From contig JASANH010000900.1 in NCBI GenBank assembly GCA_030248295.1, positions 124,001-188,000 on the forward strand: a stretch of DNA of 64,000 nt, given 5' to 3'. Both the position numbers and the translations under genes were made by a program. The notes beneath the pieces are model-generated. The model ran no database searches. It had not been told where the DNA came from and saw only the letters and a list, made by a program, of their open reading frames with translations. Below are positions 10,370-21,440 of the stretch, one piece after another (position 1 is the first letter of the stretch; each line of letters opens with the position of its first letter). The DNA comes from Mesodorylaimus sp. YZB2_4 (lineage: Eukaryota; Nematoda; Enoplea; Dorylaimida; Dorylaimidae).

Positions 10370-11038
10370 ATGAACCCGTGCGAGCATGGTGATCTGTATT
10401 ATAAGGGCTATGGCATGGCTTATTGCCGATGTCACCAAGGCTGGCAAGGAATGCATTGCGATCGAAGGATCAAAGCCCAAGATCCCGAACCGACCGAAAC
10501 ACATTGGTGGACGAACTTCTTCGACAGTCTAAGACGCATGATTTGGGGTCCACCACCAGAGCCCCCACCACAACCCCAAATTGTACCCTCTCAAAATACG
10601 GTCAATATTGTTCTGAGACCACCAGCAGCACCAGTTGGTCAGTCATCGTGGGAAAGTATGCACTCGACATCCACTTCACTCTTCGCCACCACCCCTAATT
10701 CTTATGGTTCAACTGAAAGTGGTCATTTGCAAGACACGAGTATGAACGACCTGACCTTCCTGATCGGTTTCATGGTCATTATATTCATCATAATCTGCAT
10801 TTCCTGCGCCACAGTGGCCTTGTGCTGTTGGAGATTCAGAATTCGTAAAAGGAATCGCCAAATTAATAAAGCCAGTCAAAACGGGCCGTCCAATGGGAGC
10901 GCGTTGATTGTGGCCAGTGTCAGACCGACTGTTGAACCGATTCGTTTGGAACAAGGCCATGGAACTGTGGAAAATGAAGCGCAACCACCCACTTACGAAC
11001 AGGCTACTGCTACTATGCACGAAAAATATAACCCATAA
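10370..11038 (+). CDS. Single-pass membrane protein with a reduced EGF-like motif and a PPxY tail motif
   Basis: One-exon ORF of 222 aa. Residues 1-30 carry an EGF-like pattern with four cysteines (C4, C19, C21, C30: NPCEHG, then YCRCHQGWQGMHC) where a full EGF module has six. A proline-rich stretch (PPPEPPPQPQ, about 64-73) and a Ser/Thr-rich stem follow. One hydrophobic helix (about 128-153, LIGFMVIIFIIICIS) is followed by a basic stop-transfer (RFRIRKRNR). The cytoplasmic tail contains PPTY near 206-209, a type bound by WW domains of NEDD4-class ligases. No N-terminal signal peptide follows the ATG; the frame stays open upstream with a hydrophobic stretch but no ATG, so an unseen 5' exon is possible. 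Family not recognised. Confidence 0.7.
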   Translation: MNPCEHGDLYYKGYGMAYCRCHQGWQGMHCDRRIKAQDPEPTETHWWTNFFDSLRRMIWGPPPEPPPQPQIVPSQNTVNIVLRPPAAPVGQSSWESMHSTSTSLFATTPNSYGSTESGHLQDTSMNDLTFLIGFMVIIFIIICISCATVALCCWRFRIRKRNRQINKASQNGPSNGSALIVASVRPTVEPIRLEQGHGTVENEAQPPTYEQATATMHEKYNP

Positions 11039-12388
11039 GGGCATTCAGCGATCGATATGAGGTCCATGTCCGCGCTTACTGTACCTGCTAGCAGCTGCTT
11101 ATCGGAGGGTATCTTGCTAAATGCGGATATTTGGTGTTCGTAGCATGGCATGGTTTGTGATGGTAATTATCCCAGTGACGGAAATGCTGTCGCACTAATT
11201 AAAAATATGGCAGAGCAGTAGCGGACAAGTAAAAATGCAGATTGCCAAGGATCCACGGATTGCAACCAAAGTTGATTCCCTCCCCCACCCTCCTTTCTTA
11301 TTGTTATGGTTCTGCAGATATTTCTTTTTGGCTTCACAATCGCAAATAAAATTTCAGAAATAAAACTAAACCCGGTTTTTACGTAGAGTGCACTGACTTG
11401 GTGATTTCTGTCATCAAAATCGATTTCATACAATTGTAGCCTTGAAGTGGGAGTCGTCGAATTCGTGATCACGTTTGCGCTTTACCACACCACATCACAA
11501 AACGGTTATGCGCACTCGAGAGTGAAGGCAATAAAAACGGAATGACTGATCGGTCCGCGAGTCGAACACTCGCCCGTAACTGCGCACCTGGCGTGAGAGG
11601 CAGAGCCATGACTAACCAAACCAGGGTTCACGGCCGGATCGGATTCGAAAAATCACCATCCAAAAATTCGGATCGGATCATTTGATCTGAACCATCCAAA
11701 CCGACATTCAATGGAAATCATCTGTGGCAAACAACAAACTACCGAGCAATTTTTCCCCACTCACTCGATAATGTAATGAATGAGATGAGATCAATATTCT
11801 GCATTGATGCTTCCATTTTTTGCTCATAATTAGATTTACAAGTGGTCATCTCATTATCATTATTCGATACCAGACATGGATGTCTCACACACAAGGTAGC
11901 ATCTCCAACCGTCAAGTCGAACTTAACGGAACAAGAACTCCTACTTTGTTGATTGTTCCCAGGTGCAAAAGGAAGGTTTCTGCAAAATATCAGAGCAGTC
12001 TGGCCAACTGGTCAGCGATGGCCTAAAGTCCTAAAAATTTTTGAATTCTTGATACAAGGAACCCGAGCGTTGACATAAACACGCAGGGTTCATTCCAAAC
12101 TCGCTTTTAGGTTTTGGGCTTCGATTTTGAGCTTCCAAGACTCAGGTTTTCTCTCGAACAAACCCAAAAAATGCAGAAGAATTTTAAAAATTCCTGGGCA
12201 TTAAGCCCTGACCACTGTTGACCAGTTGGCCAGATGCCCCCTATATTTTTTAGAGAGCTCTTTTACACCTGGACCACTACAAGTAACAAGACAGGGCTAG
12301 CCCCACCTCCTTCCCATACCCTTAGCCTATGCAACACACAGACAGCCAACTACTTTTAGTGTACCATACCATACCATACCATATTTTA
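11039..12388. other. Intergenic, repeat-bearing; no gene recognised
   Basis: Possible polyadenylation signals (AATAAA) lie around 11345-11365. Contains a SINE copy at 11482-11625 and a short CCATA microsatellite at 12363-12382. Confidence 0.4.
11482..11625 (-). repeat. tRNA-like SINE, fairly complete copy
   Basis: Read on the plus strand: tail TTTACCACACCACATCAC, body GCGCACTCGAGAGTGAAGG, then a tRNA-like head with B-box complement CGAGTCGAACACTCG and the stretch TGCGCACCTGGCGTGAGAGG. It aligns along its length with the copy at 28.66 kb. The SINE therefore runs on the minus strand. Confidence 0.7.
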
Positions 12389-12395
12389 CTCATAC

Positions 12396-12860
12396 CCAGG
12401 TGCGACCGGATCTTTCGGTTCCGGTGGATCCGGCCGGATCTGACTGGATCCGGTTCCGGTACCGGATCCGGATCTTTTCTGCCGGATCTTACCGGATCTT
12501 TGAATTTTGGACTGCTTATGACAAAATGAAGAATTTGACCACTTATGACAATATGGTCAAATACAATATATTTGACACTTATGAGAAACTGTTATTTTTA
12601 AGATGTAATTTGAGAGCCGTTAATTTCGATTTATCTTTTTTGTCGGAATGAGCGCATTCTCAAGGTTGATGATCGATTATTATGATTAATTGCTTTGATT
12701 TTTCATTCTGAATGTTTGATTTGTCTTATCATATGATTTGAATTGACGAAAAACGAATTTGATTGAAATTTTGTTCAAATTTTTTTAGATCCGGTAGATC
12801 CGGCTTTTTCAGATCCGGTAGATCCGGATCCGGATCTTTTTTGGATCCGGTCGCACCTGG
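12396..12860. mobile_element. Non-autonomous hAT-type element with 8-bp target duplication
   Basis: The terminal inverted repeats are CCAGGTGCGACCGGATC at the left and GATCCGGTCGCACCTGG at the right. ACTCATAC flanks it on both sides (12388-12395 and 12861-12868), an 8-bp duplication as expected for hAT transposases. Subterminal regions are packed with GGATCCGG-type repeats, and the middle is AT-rich with no long ORF. 465 bp, so mobilised in trans if at all. Confidence 0.85.
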
Positions 12861-12917
12861 ACTCATACCCAAGCACTTACATGCACTCAAACGGGTAAGA
12901 GACGTCTGTTCACAAGT

Positions 12918-14933
12918 GTGGGCAGAGTGGACACTGGGGCAGCTGATATTTTCCTGACGCAACAGCCGCACGGCACAGCAGGGGACGAGGACAGAGCAAT
13001 TCTAGGAGAAGAAGTGAATGAGGACGAGGTTAAGAAAGCAATGAGGTCTTTCCAGAAGAGGAAAACACCAGGCAGTGACGGATTGCCCATTGAATTCTAC
13101 GCCATGTTTCCGGCTGAACTGTCTAGTGTCCTATGTCAGGTATACGCATCCTCTTTTCGCTTAGGGAAATTGCCGCCGAGCTGCTACTTTGGCATCATCT
13201 CTCAACTGTACAAAGGGGAAGGGGATAAGAAGGTCAGGTCCAACTGGAGGCCATTAACAATGCTGAATGTCGACTATAAAATATTAGCCAAAGTTCTAGT
13301 AATGAGACTGAGGAAGGTAATGCGCAAAATCGTTCATCCGGATCAAACCTGTGCTGTGCCAGGGAGGGATATTATGGACGGGGTGCTCACCCTCTATAAT
13401 GCTGCAGAATATGTGAAGGAGCAAGAGATGGACGCCCTAATTTTGTCGGTGGATCATATGTCAGCTTTTGACATCATCGAATGGGAATATCTTTTCCGAG
13501 TGCTAGATTTTTTTGGACTGGGGCCTGTTTTCCAAAAATGGGTTGGTATAATCTACAGAATAGGATCAGTGAGTTCGTCAGTTCAGGTAAATGGATACGT
13601 GTCTTCGCCTTTCAGTCCGACCAGGGGAATCAGGCAGGGCTGTCCCCTGTCGGCTTTGCTCTACGTTTTGGTCTCTGAGACTGTAACCAATTTCATAAGG
13701 AGGGACAGAACAGTGAAAGGCATCGATGTGTTTGGGCAACAACTAAAACTGAACAACTATGCAGACGACACAAAGTTTTTGCTTGCTGACTCAGAGTCTG
13801 TAAAACGTGTGTTTGAGGTATACAATTTGTACAAGCGGGCTTCTGGGGCAACATTAAAAATAGCCAAAACGAAGATTCTGTTGCTGGGAAAGATGAAAAA
13901 GGACTGCTTGGAGGCTGACCTGCAGGACCTAGTTGTGAGTCAAGTGAAAGTATATGGTTTCTTAATTAAAAACGAGGGAATGGAGATAACAGAAAATTGG
14001 GAAGCAGTGCGAAGACACATAGGCACGCTGGGGGATAAGATTCCTCACACTGAGGTGTCCTATTTTGGTAGGGTATACGTGGCCGATACCTACTTCCTGT
14101 CCAAACTTTGGTATTTAGCATCAGTATTTGCACCAGAAGATGATTTGCAAAGGTTTGCTGAGACACAGATGGATTCATATCTTAGGCATCCGGCTAAGCA
14201 GAATGTGATAAACAAGCTCATTTTGAAAAGGACCAAAGAGCAAGGAGGAGTGGGGTACCCTGACATTTGCTTTAAGGTGCTTGCATTTCGCTTGATGTTG
14301 TTGGTACGCAGGCATTTGGCTCAGGAGAAGGCTGTGTGGCAGTCTTTCTTCGATTACTTCTATGGCAAAGTAGAGAAGGCGACTTTGTCGCAGATTAGCT
14401 CTATACAGGCACCTCGTTTATACAAGGACGTTCGGAAAGCCGTTCTGAGTGCTAAACTTAGTATTTTGAGTGATCATAGTGTAGGTCTGGATTCGAAGAC
14501 TTATCCAATAAAGCATGTAAAAACCAAGCTTTTGTATAGACATATGCTTGAGAAAAAGGTGGGCAAGGCCACTAGGACAATTGAGGAATATTGGAGGGAG
14601 AAGTTTAGGAAAGAATCGATTGACTTTGGTGCATATTGGAGACTAAATACAACAAAGCACGTCGATGGTCTAACACGAAGCATACATTACTCCCTTCTGT
14701 ACAAAGGATTGTATACAAGGAGCAGAGTGTCCAAGTTTACAGATGTTAGTCCAAATTGTAAGTTCTGCACAGAGATGGCTGGCGAGGATAAATGCGAAGA
14801 CGTTTATCATGTTTTTGTCGAGTGTCACAGGTTTCAGCTTTTTTGGAACAGAGTAAACGTACTCATTCAAGGTTCCGACCCGACCATCACTTTGAAAGAG
14901 GTTTCAGTTCTATTCAGTTTCAGTTTCAGTTAA
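12918..14933 (+). mobile_element. LINE reverse-transcriptase ORF (L1/Tx1-like), intact reading frame, both ends truncated
   Basis: 671 codons without interruption. RT motifs in order: KTPGSDGLPIEFY, NWRPLTMLNVDYKILAKVL, HPDQTCAVPGRDIMDG, the catalytic-Asp block VDHMSAFDIIEW, GIRQGCPLSALLYVL and YADDT (14% into motif C). A zf-RVT-like Cys/His cluster sits near the C-terminus (CKFC...CEDVYHVFVEC...FW), typical of L1/Tx1-type LINEs. There is no endonuclease domain upstream: the frame opens 58 bp after the hAT element. The 3' end breaks off after KEVSVLF into a CAGTTT hexamer repeat, whereas the related fragment at 28.8 kb continues for about 80 more residues. An open frame implies recent insertion or truncation. 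Confidence 0.9.
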
Positions 14934-14958
14934 CCGTAACAACGCTACCCAGGCCTCA

Positions 14959-14995
14959 GTTAGGCTGACAGCCGGACGCTGGCGGGTCGAAAGAA
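14959..14995 (+). repeat. Short direct repeat, copy 1 (copy 2 at 15848-15885)
   Basis: GTTAGGCTGACAGCCGGACG followed by CTGGCGGGTCGAAAGAA. It matches GTTAGGCTGACAGCCCGACG then CTGGCTAGTCATGAAGAA at 15848. The pair brackets the four-helix gene at 15.2-15.7 kb. Confidence 0.6.
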
Positions 14996-15238
14996 TTTGA
15001 GAAAACTACTGCACTAAACAACGAATCGCAAAAATTAATTACTTCAATTTACATTTGATAAAGCCACAAAAACCGAATCTCATTTTTGAGATCGCATAAA
15101 CAAATCGATCAAATCATCATTGTATCAAATACTTCTTTACTACGCGGTGTGTCAACTCGAACGCGTTACCGAACTGAAACAAAAGAAAGATAAAATAAGA
15201 AATGACTTCGCTACCAGCAAATATTTACTTGAAGACGA

Positions 15239-15748
15239 TCAATAGTTAGTGTCGAACGCCAATATATAAATTTGAAAAATGCTGACCACAGCTGGAAGAA
15301 AAAAGCACGCACGAATTATGTGCACAAATGACCTTTTCTGGTCTCTACTATGAGAAAACAAGAACTTACCATGAGCCAAGGCGACGATGAGAATTATGAC
15401 GAGGTAGGCAAGGAATTCTCCCGAAGGGCCGTCGCTGAGAAGGTAGCATATTGTGATGGCGTTGCCGATATCCCAAACAGCGGAAATGATAGCCATGATG
15501 AAATGAACGCAAAGGCAGCACACGCCGGAACACATACCAAGTACGGCGCCCACGATTCCCACAATGCCATCGGTCAAGAACGACGAACTTGCCAAGCAAA
15601 ATTTGCCACCGCCGGTAGCGTAACACACTCGTCCCGTGCTGACGGATGCGATGATGACGTAACCGATGGACAATAGCAAAGCGACGAAGGCCACTTTCCT
15701 CAATATCGTGGGAGTCTTTAAGTTGATACACATTTTCGACGAACGCAA
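15239..15748 (-). CDS. Four-helix membrane protein, small (family member A of a local set)
   Basis: Exon 1 is 15748-15370 and exon 2 is 15291-15239, giving 143 aa. The intron (15369-15292, 78 bp, GTAAGT...TTCCAG) is phase 1 and cuts the fourth helix after IVALAH. Helices: VAFVALLLSIGYVIIASV, GIVGIVGAVLGMCSGVCCL, IMAIISAVWDIGNAITICYL, LAYLVIILIVALAHAVVSIF. The first loop is short and has two cysteines (RVCYATGGGKFC). The intron phase and the preceding motif (ALAH before the cut) match the gene at 26.2 kb and correspond in position to those at 20.0, 23.8 and 31.4 kb. The intron length is divisible by three and lacks stops, so an intron-retained form would add 26 codons. Not recognised as claudin, tetraspanin or MS4A. 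Function unknown. Confidence 0.7.
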   Translation of the reverse strand: MRSSKMCINLKTPTILRKVAFVALLLSIGYVIIASVSTGRVCYATGGGKFCLASSSFLTDGIVGIVGAVLGMCSGVCCLCVHFIMAIISAVWDIGNAITICYLLSDGPSGEFLAYLVIILIVALAHGKFLFSHSRDQKRSFVHIIRACFFLPAVVSIFQIYILAFDTNY

Positions 15749-15885
15749 ATGGAATTCAGAGGAAATAAAACCGACTGAGCAGCCAGCGACAAAACGAAAA
15801 AACTGAAAATGCGAATAAGAGTAGGGCTGGACGTTCAGCAGTGTAAAGTTAGGCTGACAGCCCGACGCTGGCTAGTCATGAAGAA

Positions 15886-16699
15886 GCGAGGGAACTGCTG
15901 TACTGTTGTTGCAAAACTAATTGGAGGGGTGAAAATTTCGCAGATTTTGATTTTACGCGAAAAGGCGTTGAACATTTTGCAGCCGCGCTTCTATGCCGTA
16001 GAAAAAATGCACCATTCACAACACTTTCGTGGCAAATTTTATTAAATTCTATCGGGAAGGCCCAAATCATTTGCCATGTCGGCTGACAAAGAAGCCCCAA
16101 AATATTTCACATTATACCAGATGTGGATCAAGTTATCATTCAGAGACTTCATAAATTGCAGAATGCAAACGAAAAATGCAGGCTTGCGTCTTGTCGACAT
16201 TCAATTCCACTGATGTGGGAGAGAGCATATAGCCCACTGGAGAGTATGCTCGGCCTGCCCTGTAGCACACAGGACATAATGTTGTGCAGCTTGGGTGGAG
16301 ATGGATCAAAAAAAGCCACAGCACATCGGCCTAGCCTAGGTATTCTGTCGCAGATACCTTGCAATATCATGTTGACAAGCATTATTTTAGTTCTTGTAAG
16401 TTTCTGTCAATTTCTGAACCCGCCTCTTGAAAATGGCGGTGGGCATCCTGGCTCTGGCCCAGGTTTTTCGTTATGAAAACTTAAGCAACCTTACTGTATC
16501 GGTCTAAACGTCCAATCCTAACTTTATTCTCAGTTCTTATGTTGATTTGTCAACTGCTGCTACGTCCGCTTCCTCCCACTCGGTTTCGACCTGCTTTCTC
16601 GAAAAAATCACCTTTGCTCTTGATATATCATCGACAGAACTCGCTGTGCTGTGATAGAGTGCCGTGAATCCTGGCTTGTTCCCCGCTCACTTAAAAACC
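15886..16699. other. Intergenic; no gene recognised
   Basis: Contains only the second copy of the 37-bp direct repeat at its left edge. Short ORFs lack any family resemblance. Confidence 0.35.
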
Positions 16700-16768
16700 C
16701 CAAGGATGCTATATAGTGCGTTCATTCGAAGCGGACACTTTGATTCAATTATGTTCTTGTTCTATCAC
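16700..16768 (+). repeat. LINE-derived fragment, inverted partner of 19362-19430
   Basis: GATGCTATATAGTGCGTTCA then TTCGAAGCGGACACTTTGAT and TCAATTATGTTCTTGTTC. The reverse complement of 19362-19430 reads the same with a few changes (ATACAGTGCATTCATTCGAA). The other copy leads into a decayed reverse transcriptase, so this is probably a stray piece of the same LINE. Confidence 0.65.
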
Positions 16769-16989
16769 TGACAGAAATACACCTACTGTACCTTTACCAG
16801 CCTACATACTAGTGCAGGGGTCTAATCACGGGGCATTTGTGAAGCAGCATATACGCCAGACCAGTTTTGAATAATACATGCCCCTTACTTGTACTTCCAC
16901 TAAGACACCACCTTTGAAATTGTCCCTGTAATGAACGTGGACTAGTATCTCCGCACCTGTGCCGTGACAGCAGAGGCGGACCAGACCTC

Positions 16990-18149
16990 CTTTCATGGTC
17001 AGGCCTAGGCACGAGAGAAGACTGAACTCGAGATCGAGGTCGAGAGACTAGTTTGGTTTGTTGGAATCGGTAGCGAACTGGTTCTGACAATCAGTTCCTG
17101 GTCTGAATGTGCTCTGTGAGCACTTCAGGCGTCAAAACACCTTTGACGGCCGGCACGTGCGGCTGTTCCCCAAATTGTGAGTCTGCACGGCCCTTATGAT
17201 GTGGTGGCAAGTAAACTCTAGCCCGAGGTGTCCTTGGACCGCGTGGGACCCTGTCATGTAGCTTGATCCATCCTCTGGTCAGCCCGTTTGTCCCTGGGCG
17301 AGCCAAGAATTTCACTGCTCCAATGTAAAAGGTACGGATAACCATGTTCATCGAACAAATTCAATGTCAAGTCAACAGAGTGAGAAACAACCATGGGTAC
17401 TTTGACTCTGACTTTGCTACCTTGACTCGAGTAGCACATGACAAACTTTACTGGCTCACAATGTCCTGTCAGTCACGTCCACTTGCCGACCCTCGCAAAC
17501 CACAACAACTGCGACTGATAAAAGGCATTCTGCAATGGCAGGGTTTTTCACGTTCGAATTCTCGTGTGCCTTCACTGTTGCCCCGAGAGCATTCCCCACA
17601 ATTACATCCGTGAGCGCATCCGCTGCTGGCACACGAGGAATCATGGGGACGACTCTTCTCCAAACAGCAGCACGGCGAACCATCGGCCTCTAATTTGGCT
17701 GCATTGGCGAGTGACTGCGTGGCCTTCGGGGCTGACTGATGTCCAGAACCTGACTCGCTTGCTTCCTTCGACAGACCGACCAGTTTGGGCACCTGCCCTT
17801 TGGGCTCAGTGGTGCCCCGGGGCTCACCCGCTTGACGCCGTGTGATCAGTTTGGCCAGTGCGGCCATGGCACCCAGTGATTCAGCGCCACCAACTGGACT
17901 GGGCGCAGGTAGTAAATTGGATAAAGAGCGAGGCGCAGCTCCAGTCAAGGGGGCCGAACTGAAGGCTGAGAGATAGGGCAGGAGTTGGATAAGTTCCCGA
18001 ATACTCATTCCATTGGATTCTGTCCGACGAAAGTTGGCATTGTGGCCACTGCCGCAGTAGTTGCACCGGGTCTGTCTCGAGCCTGGAAATATGACCAGTT
18101 GCCTGATTTTAGTTTTCAAGAACGCAATTCCGCTTACCCTCGCGTCCAA
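16990..18149 (-). mobile_element. Decayed retroelement, unclassified
   Basis: On the minus strand a 226-codon ORF (18149-17469) begins with a Cys/His cluster (CNYCGSGHNANFRR) that resembles but does not match a gag CCHC knuckle, followed by Ala/Ser/Pro-rich sequence. Further along the minus strand, 17340-17020 is repeated at 44.1-44.4 kb. There the segment HHxGRADSQFGEQ, then HVPAVKGV, is conserved at protein level. No RT or integrase motif was found. Assignment as an LTR-type element is tentative; a host gene cannot be excluded. Confidence 0.3.
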
Positions 18150-18888
18150 ATCGTTCGATATTCATGGCAATTGCTGTAGCGCGAAAGAGGCTAAAAATTA
18201 CCAAAGTTCGGATCATCTTCGATCTTTTTAGTTTGACACGCTTTGATGCTTTACGACTTCTCAGTCCTTCCTTTTATAGTTGTTTTTCACCGAAACAATG
18301 ACCTACTGTCCTCCTTGCTTACATTCGCGTCTGCTGAGACCAGATTCGCTTTTGTGTTTCAGATGTGGTGGCCGACTTTGTCTTGTGTCGCCTGTGCAAA
18401 TTAGGACAGATACCTACGATGATGATCTACAGCACGAAGCAGAAGGCTATACTGCATTAAATTTCAGTCGTCATTTTGACTAACTTAGCGTTGGAAAAAG
18501 TAGACATTAGGGCCAATTGAGCACACACAAATCTCTTCAGGGGAGAGCGGTCATTGTGGCTGCTATGCTCTTTTACGTCACCCAAGCACGTTGCCATGCA
18601 CTTGAACGGGGCGTCACAAAACATAGTAAAATGAAATAAAAGTCTTGAGGAATTTCGAAATTGTCACGCAACATGCTGTATAAAACACATATATGAACCA
18701 GATCGAAGATGATTTCACGAAATCATTGCTGAGTATTCGGATGATTGCTTGCATACTTCAGTTCTTGCGCTCGTAATTTCGAGTTGATGCAGTTAGATGG
18801 TCCTGGAGCTGACTCGCCTGCCCGATTCCGCTGTGTGTATACACCTGCATTGCGTTTTAAAATTTGTAAAAGATTCGTAACTTGATCA

Positions 18889-19430
18889 TCTTTCGTCGTT
18901 CAGCGAGGCAAGGCCATTGAAGTTGTGACCGCATTTCCTCATAGCTGCAATAGCAAACTTTTGGGCGCGTTCCAGCTCGCCAAATAAACCCTGTTGGTTG
19001 TCAGTTGGGGACCATGTGCAGCCCATATTCAAGCCGGGGCCTCGCACATCTAATGTAGACGGTATGAAGAACCTTTGAAGCCAATTTGCCGAATTTTTGT
19101 CGAAAAGCACCGATCATTGGCTAGCTGAGCGATTTGTTGGCAATGTTGGGTGAAGCGCATGTCCGATGAATATTGGACCCTGCGGTATTTGGCTGAATCA
19201 GAACAATTAATTGGCTCCCCCCAAGGGTGACAGTCGGCAAATCTATTGCCTTGTGATCGAGTCAGAAGACGCAAGCTTGACTTTTCCTGATATTGAAAGA
19301 GAAGCCAAGGGCCTCACCTTATTGGCAGCAAAGTCGATTCCTGATTGCAATCGGACTTGAAGAGAACAAGAACATAATTGAATCAAAGTGTGCGCTTCGA
19401 ATGAATGCACTGTATAGCATCAAGCCTGGT
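18889..19430 (-). mobile_element. Decayed LINE reverse transcriptase C-terminal region (CR1/Jockey-like)
   Basis: On the minus strand one frame gives SSDMRFTQHCQQIAQLAND, the usual LGVxxSSDLKxxxHCxxIxxKA pattern after the RT palm. A second frame gives RPRLEYGLHMVP, and a third gives WSPTDNQQGLFGELERAQKF, the LEYCxxVWSPxxxxDIxxLERVQ block. The frame breaks show that it is dead. The 5' end of the copy is repeated in inverse orientation at 16.7 kb. Confidence 0.7.
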
Positions 19431-19988
19431 CATTGGAACACTATTTTTGTTTGATTATAATGAAATAAACAACTTTAAAGTGGTTAGACAATCAGTTGCA
19501 TTAGAGATGAGGCATAGCCTGCTCGATGCACTTCTGTCTCGCTAAAAAACGTCGCTTTTCATTCTAGAAAGAAGCCCACCAAATCTGATAAAACAAATTT
19601 TATGAACCTGTTAATTCTAATCAAGTGATCGAATGACTTAATCAAACTTCAACGAGTTTTCAAATTACGTAATTCTGACATTTTTTGATCTGACTTTCAT
19701 CTCAATCATTTCTGTACAACACCCCAAAATTGGATATATAAATAAGCTGACAAAGCAGTCCTAATTGGCTCCCAAACAGCGCATAGACTTGGCCAAATCG
19801 ATTCTTCCTACGCCAAGCTAAGATCGCTTCATATTTCCTATCCTCGCCATTCCGTGCAATCGCATGCAATTGTTTGGTTTCAAGTGCTAAGAATGTCCAG
19901 TGCGCGCCCACCAAATTTGGAAAGTTCAGTTTGAGGGTGGTTGGTCCTTCTTCATAAGCCTATCAACGAGTCCTCTCTGTACTAAACC

Positions 19989-21440
19989 ATGGCTGATAAT
20001 CGTCGTCACGCCCCCAAACCACAGAAATGCACTCTCATGCTGTTGCTGATGTTGCTAATAATCACTATTATTTTATTACTTCTCGATTACATCAAACGAA
20101 TCTTTGAGAAAGATCGAGAAGCGTCATACGTGGCCACCTACGTGGCCCTGGTCGCACTGGCGTGTAGCTGCTTCGGATTTGTTCACCAGTGCTTACGGAA
20201 TGTAAAGTGCGATGAAGCAGTGGCCAAAATATTTTCCATAATTGCAATTTTGGCGGCAATGGCCACAATCATCGGCGATGCCGTCCTGATGTTGAACTAT
20301 GTCGTGCCGGCCATGTACGCCCAACAAGCTGTGCTCATGTGGTCACTGAAAAGTGGAGAGCACAGTGTCAATTACGTGGCCATTGGATTGACTGTGACCA
20401 TGGCATTCGTGGTTGTGGCCCAGGGTAAGGACACTGTTACCTCTCCTGATGGTCTTGAACATGGTCCACCCCTGATATCAATTTGATACTGGTCGGCGGG
20501 TGTGGTAAAATGCTCAGTGCACGTACTACTGGATGAATCCACTGGTATCTGTCAGACAGTATCATGATTTGCGAGGCAGTCGGGGCAGATCCCTCATTAG
20601 CCAAAAAGTTAGAAAGAAAGAGGGCCAGAAAGAACAGGGGTCCGGTCGTTTGGCAGAAATTTCTCAGGTCGGGTCGGGTTTGGGTTTAAAGTCTGTCTCG
20701 GATTGGATCGGGTACACTTTCCTTACCTAATGTCGGACACCCAATGTGGGCACTGAGTCCTGACAATCTCTGAGTGCCGAGACTGTCTGCTCGCATGGTT
20801 TCCGTCGCTTCCCTCGTACCTCGTTTTTGAGTCCAAGATCATCGAGTTCATGGTTTACAAACCGACTTTTTTTCACTGGGAATAGAACATGGGATGAGCG
20901 TCGCTTCCGGTTGACAAGAGAAATCACTGCACCACCGCGGCTGGCAGTTATAACGATTAGATGACGATCACGTTATGCGCTTTCACCATCCTACTATAGT
21001 TTTCTCTTACAATTAGCGCAGGAAGTTTGGCTTTCACAGCCATGTACAAGAACAGAAAACACCGATCTGATGCCGACTGGCCTAAGAGGCGGAAAAGGAG
21101 AGGAAAACACTTCGAGAATATACGTAACTACACTAGAATGTAGCTGGATTGCGGGTGACAAGCACGCAAAGCCAGCCCCCCTTCCCCGATAGGGGCGGCA
21201 ATAGATCGTCACGCTTATATCCCCTAACACGCGCACCTCGCACAGTGCGCAATCATATTTCAGCATCTTTTTTTAAAGTAACCCTGACCATTCTCTATAT
21301 CCTGACTGGATTCGTCGGCTGCTATCAATGTTGCCGCACCCAAGGCGCAGATGACACTCATTCAACCAGGCAAGAAAGGCAATCAGTAAGTTTTTTTATT
21401 TTGTTCCCTACTCATGCTCCTAGTTCAGATGTCCTTCTAA
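19989..21440 (+). CDS. Four-helix membrane protein, MADNRR type (family member B)
   Basis: Exon 1 is 19989-20424 (CAGG/GTAAGG, phase 1), exon 2 is 21279-21385 (phase 0 donor TCA/GTAAGT), and exon 3 is probably 21429-21440 (CAG/ATGTCCTTCTAA), about 184 aa. It starts MADNRR. Helices: LMLLLMLLIITIILLLLDYI, VATYVALVALACSCFGFV, IFSIIAILAAMATIIGDAVLML, then NYVAIGLTVTMAFVVVAQ continuing in exon 2 as VTLTILYILTGFVGC. KRIFEK follows helix 1 and an acidic residue (IGD) sits in helix 3. It is clearly paralogous to the gene at 23.8 kb: same start, KRIFEK, GD motif, VNYV before helix 4, same two intron phases. The C-terminal tail is short and polar. The last exon is uncertain: an acceptor five bases earlier would change the last residues. 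Confidence 0.75.
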
